From Sipunculus nudus (taxonomy: Eukaryota; Annelida; Sipuncula; Golfingiida; Sipunculidae): a stretch of 64,000 nt of DNA. The notes under the pieces were generated by a model. The model searched no databases, was not told the DNA's origin, and was given only the letters and a program-made list of their open reading frames with translations. Shown here one piece after another: positions 60,300 through 64,000 of the stretch; the stretch's first letter is position 1; each line of letters begins with the position of its first letter. The position numbers and the translations under genes are program-made. The stretch spans positions 198,019 through 262,018 of the forward strand of contig CM049306.1 of the NCBI GenBank assembly GCA_026874595.1, given 5' to 3'.

Positions 60300-61309
60300 T
60301 TTCCATAACACATGGGAACACAAACACAGAAAAAGTATGCAACATGCAAAATACATAAGCAAAAGATCACACAAGTTACCACTGTGACACTACCATTGTT
60401 TACTAACCCTCAAATACAACCCCTCTCATCAAACTGCATTGACCTGTTGAGTTAGTGGCCTTTGTTTTATCTGACCTTGATTTCCTCCCATGGCCACTGC
60501 CCCCTTATTGTCTCCAGGGCATCCATGCCCCCAGTTAGGATGGTACACAACCCTGGTGGTACAGGCTCGGCTCTCCGCTTCCCAAAAATCTGCTCAACAG
60601 ATATCTGCGTACCCTGATATCTATTTTTGAGCGTACGCAGCCAGAAATGACTATGCACTGTTCAGAACTTCACATGTGCTTATTCATGAAAACACCAAGG
60701 AACATTAAAGTACAGGGGTTACCATTTTTAGGGAGGATTTTTACCAGAACCCGACATCCCTGTTGGGACTGGTGCCATGAACTGGGTCAATGGATTACTG
60801 CAAGTGTGTATTCACTGAACTACAACCCTCCAAGCAAACATGTATGAGACCATCCCGGCCATATTTAAAGCACTTATTTTAATTAAATATTCCCAATCAT
60901 GTTCTTCATGTTAGATTTTAATTCAGTCTTGCAGGTGTTTATAAAGATGCCCCGAGCATCTGTATTCAGGAATGATTGTTTTGCATCATGCATGACACAT
61001 ATATGTGGACGGACAAATAAGACTTGCTTTAAATTTGATGTCGAAAATGAAAATACATACCAGTAGTCCATAATTATACTATTATTTTTTGGTGACCTAC
61101 ATATGTTGAAGGGGTTTTTTTCATCACAGAGGATCACATTAACCTTGAGAAACCCCGCTTGTGTGATTTAATTTTGCTGTTTTGAGCAGCCGAAAACTGC
61201 TCTGACACAAAAGGATTTCTCTTAAAGTTTTGTACAAACATTAATGGGCCCATAATCATGTAACCTTTGATGTGATTATCAAGACAAGTACAAGCATAAA
61301 TACCTAATT

Positions 61310-61900
61310 AACCAGGTCTACAGGCCTAATGTGAACCAATGCAACGGGATATAAATCAGGTAAAATGCTTCTTTGCTGGAACATTACTTTTCTCATGTGT
61401 GACAAGTTAAGGTAAAGGGGGGGCCCTTATCTGACTCATCTGACTTTACACTTTGCCTTCCTGGTCTTTTGGGCCTGTTCATTCTTGTAGCTTTTCTTGG
61501 CTCCCTGGGAGCATACAACCCAAGCAGCCATATCAGGCCCTAGAAGGTTATTCATTCTACATTTGCCTGCTTCCCATGACCACTCCATGTACTAAACATT
61601 TTGAACCTGAACATAACACCAATTACACAAACATCACTCCTGAAATGCTGGCATGGATGTACACAACACAAAATTATGTAGATGGTGCCACAAGTCTTGT
61701 GTATGAGAAAGTCATCGAGGATGTATTGTATGGACATGCAAAATTCAGGTAGATACTTCAAACCACTCCTGAGAAATAAGCAGGGACATGCACTGTGCGA
61801 AAATCATTGTAGGTGGCGACACAAGTCTTGTGTATGAGAAAGCCATCAAAGATGCATGGACAGGCCAAAATTTCAGGGTGGTACATTAACTTCTCTTGAG
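61310..61900 (+). mobile_element. Family D 5' end and palindrome units
   Basis: AACCAGGTCTACAGGCCTAA then TGTGAACC, 'aatgctggcatggatgtacacaacacaaaa', and units with GTAGATGGTGCCACAAG and GTAGGTGGCGACACAAG near 61678 and 61810. 3' end absent. Confidence 0.65.
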
Positions 61901-61964
61901 TCAAGTGCACTGGGCTGACCACGCTCAGCTGAGGCAGGCAGTTGTCCCTAGTCAAGCGAAGCTA

Positions 61965-62175
61965 ATTTTTACCTGCAGCTACTGCACTGAGTTAACTCTT
62001 GACCTGTATCTGGCTGCTCTGAGTGAACGCTTGACATGTTGCAAAATCTGATACAGTTTGCAGTCTGCCAAAGCTATAAATAGCTCCAAAGCTATGAATA
62101 GATCCAGACTGAAACTTGGCCTGTCGCCAACGCTAAAATAGTTGGCAGTCTGCCAAGCTATTTATAGACACAGAC
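61965..62175. promoter_or_regulatory. Second promoter-like NFI/TATA repeat
   Basis: Related to 10370-10700. Perfect NFI palindromes TTGGC-CTGTC-GCCAA (62116-62130) and TTGGC-AGTCT-GCCAA (62142-62156), with TATAAATAG near 62076 after CAGTCTGCCAAAGC. Function unproven. Confidence 0.4.
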
Positions 62176-62344
62176 AAAATGTTTGCATTTTGCCAAATCT
62201 GTTTATACATACTGAAAGACTTTGGCTACAATGCTTTTTTTAAGCTGCCGTTCATAAGATTTTTTTATCAAAATGTTTAGAATAATAAAAGATGCTATTG
62301 AAAGCAAAATCAGAATACAGATATATTATATTCATGGATTTATC

Positions 62345-62900
62345 TTACACTAGCTGATAGACCCGGTATACCGGGCTTATTACCGGGGTTGGGGAGATTT
62401 ATTAACTGAGATGTGAAATGTTGGCTCATTTTTTTATTCTAAAAGTTAACAGAAAATATAGGTTTTCAGTGGGAAACTGTCTCCATAAGATATGTATAAA
62501 CATTTTGGCATGACTGCAGAATAACTCGCGCACCTCTATGAGGCACAACACTTCTGTGAACAGAAAACGTTTCTATGTACAACTGCTTGTATCTTAATTT
62601 TGCCACTTACTTTTAAATAACATGAATCCTTAACATCATACCGTCCGTCCGTATAAACTCATAATCTGGTGGAGACAGTGCATGAGTGATCCTGCAGTCG
62701 CTCCAATAATTTTAACATTTATTTTGTGGTTCTGTCCTCGTGGCAAGAAATTTATACCCCGGTATGTTTACCTTGATGACCTGGCCAGTGATGTTGTTGA
62801 CACTGCGAACCGGAATGAGACGCGGGGGCATTCAGGTTTTCAATCATATTTGACTGGATTCTATTGGTGGACATATAAAGGTTAGGTTGATGTGAGGAAC
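62345..62900 (+). other. Palindrome-headed segment with a 67-codon open frame
   Basis: Perfect 14-bp palindrome CCCGGTATACCGGG at 62362-62375 in the context TAGCTGATAGA..GGGCTTATTACCGGGG, like the end of an interspersed repeat. An open frame at 62682-62885 includes the tidy stretches YVYLDDLASDVVDTANRNET and RGHSGFQSYLTGFYWWTYKG. I do not recognise the family. It may be the coding remnant of an element or a small exon. 62901-63680 shows nothing certain. Confidence 0.35.
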
Positions 62901-63684
62901 ACATGAAAGATTTATTAAATGTACATTGCAAGGAAACTGTTCCTGAAGAAGGAAACAGAAATGTGCATACCTTGTAAGTAGCAGAAGCGGACCCAACGGG
63001 ACACCTTGCAGAGGGTCCGTATTCATTTTCAACCGCCGCAATGTTTTTTTTTTCATCGTATCAGACAAATTTTGAGGCCTGAAACACCAGACACCACTCC
63101 ACCCCACCCAGCCCCACGCCTGTTCCTGAAATTGGGACCTTGAATTAGGTTTTGTCATTAATCCTCCTGGGTTGAACTCTCCATTTCATAAAGGGAGAAA
63201 CGTGTTTTTCTCTTTTACTGACCACACATTTGGGTCAAATCCCTCATTGAAAGCAAGCGTTATTCATATGAACAATGGTCCTTAGTGTTAGAGGTTAAGT
63301 GACCACGATGCACGCATTCCGGTGATTGCCGAAGGCAGTTCGGCTGTGCTCGGTAAAAAAACGAAAAAATCACTCAAAATTATATGTATATTAAAAATTA
63401 TTTATTTTCATATCACCTATGTCACTGCGGGGATAATAACCTTTAAAATGATGTATGGCACAATATTGTACACAGCGCGGTTTTAGAGAACATTGCGAAC
63501 AAACGTGAACTGAATTCCTTTTATAAGTATTAGATATATGCTGGATATGGAACCAATTATTTATGTTTCCTGTACAGCCACACTTATATACCCAAAGACC
63601 TCGGTTTGTTAATTCAATAAATAAACTAGATTTGTTTACCAAAGTTTCTCACGGTCCTTTTTATTGTTAAGGGTTCAATAATTC

Positions 63685-63912
63685 TAAAATGACTAAGTTC
63701 AGCTTCATGTAACTTGGCCAAAAATCACCAAACTGGAACCATTTGAACAAACTTGAGAAAGATTATTCCTGGGATCATTTCTTTGAAATATTGGACAATT
63801 TGGCAGAACAGTTTCAGAGAAGAAGATTTTTAAAGGTATTTTAGCTTTTTTACCTATAAAATCTTTTTATAAAATTTTTTACCTAAAAATATAAAGTAAA
63901 TGCAGATAGCAA
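63685..63912 (+). repeat. Family D 3' segment, interrupted
   Basis: 'ctaaaatgactaagttcagc', 'cttggccaaaaatcac' and 'ggatcatttctttgaaatattggacaatttgg' match 1-170, 7430-7530 and 11920-12060. It stops at 63912, before the family D terminus. Confidence 0.75.
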
Positions 63913-64000
63913 AACAAATGACCCAGGGGTCATGACGCTAAGCTGACTAAAAGGAAATTTATCATCTGAATGCCAAATTCTGTATATGGTATCCCCATTC
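63913..64000 (+). mobile_element. Family A 5' end, running off the window
   Basis: AACAAATGACCCAGGGGTCA, TGACGCTAAGCTGA: diverged but complete family A 5' terminus inserted in a family D segment. Confidence 0.6.

Overview
This window is animal nuclear DNA: AT-rich, intron-dominated and densely packed with transposable-element debris. A bivalve or other mollusc is most likely. The basis is the style of the repeats: many short non-autonomous elements with terminal hairpins, GACG/GACA microsatellites and pearl-like internal tandem repeats. I cannot name the species.

The recognisable gene is a RAF-family serine/threonine kinase (BRAF/RAF1 orthologue) read right to left on the minus strand. Two exons are unambiguous. 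12568-12764 carries the N-region, glycine-rich loop, catalytic Lys and the Glu of helix C. 2093-2269 carries [13 protein letters not shown], the gatekeeper Thr, the hinge and helices D/E. Their splice phases join exactly (AG|A). A third exon, 37210-37391, is probably the Ser/Pro-rich linker before the kinase domain, and its phase fits too. Introns are about 24.4 kb and 10.3 kb. The rest of the kinase lies left of base 1. The N-terminal RBD/CRD exons were not found and probably lie to the right or in unrecognised places.

Layout. 1-12.5 kb: intron full of GGTGGCGCCACC-palindrome element units, a cluster of a dispersed 15-mer (GTTACGGGTGGGACA, 8.3-10.1 kb) and a promoter-like NFI/TATA repeat (10.5 kb). 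12.8-14.4 kb: element with 180-bp tandem repeats. 14.5-17.6 kb: broken Ty3/gypsy-type retrotransposon with LTR, primer site, gag and integrase remnants, invaded by two hairpin elements, one of which carries a tRNA-derived SINE. 17.6-27.2 kb: direct and inverted copies of one element family, including a 2.2-kb inverted repeat with a 0.45-kb spacer. 27.2-37 kb: AGGTAA repeats, a relatively unique stretch with duplicated CACGTG motifs, more elements. 37.9-43.3 kb: a 67-bp satellite with a dimeric, more homogeneous core and monomeric edges. 44.5-45.6 kb: a TA-flanked TIR element containing a 5S-rRNA-like segment. 47-53.4 kb: a 31-bp minisatellite interrupted by hairpin elements. 56.4-60.1 kb: two further minisatellites. 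61.3-64 kb: more elements.

The main pattern is that most repeats fall into several non-autonomous families with a shared grammar: a short palindrome at the 5' end, a subterminal inverted repeat, internal tandem/microsatellite DNA and a 3' hairpin. One group runs from AACAAGG[palindrome] to [hairpin]GCTAAAA, the other from ACTAGA[hairpin] to a hairpin near the 3' end. This matches what is known of Helentron-associated elements (HINEs, DINE-1, pearl). That assignment is an inference.
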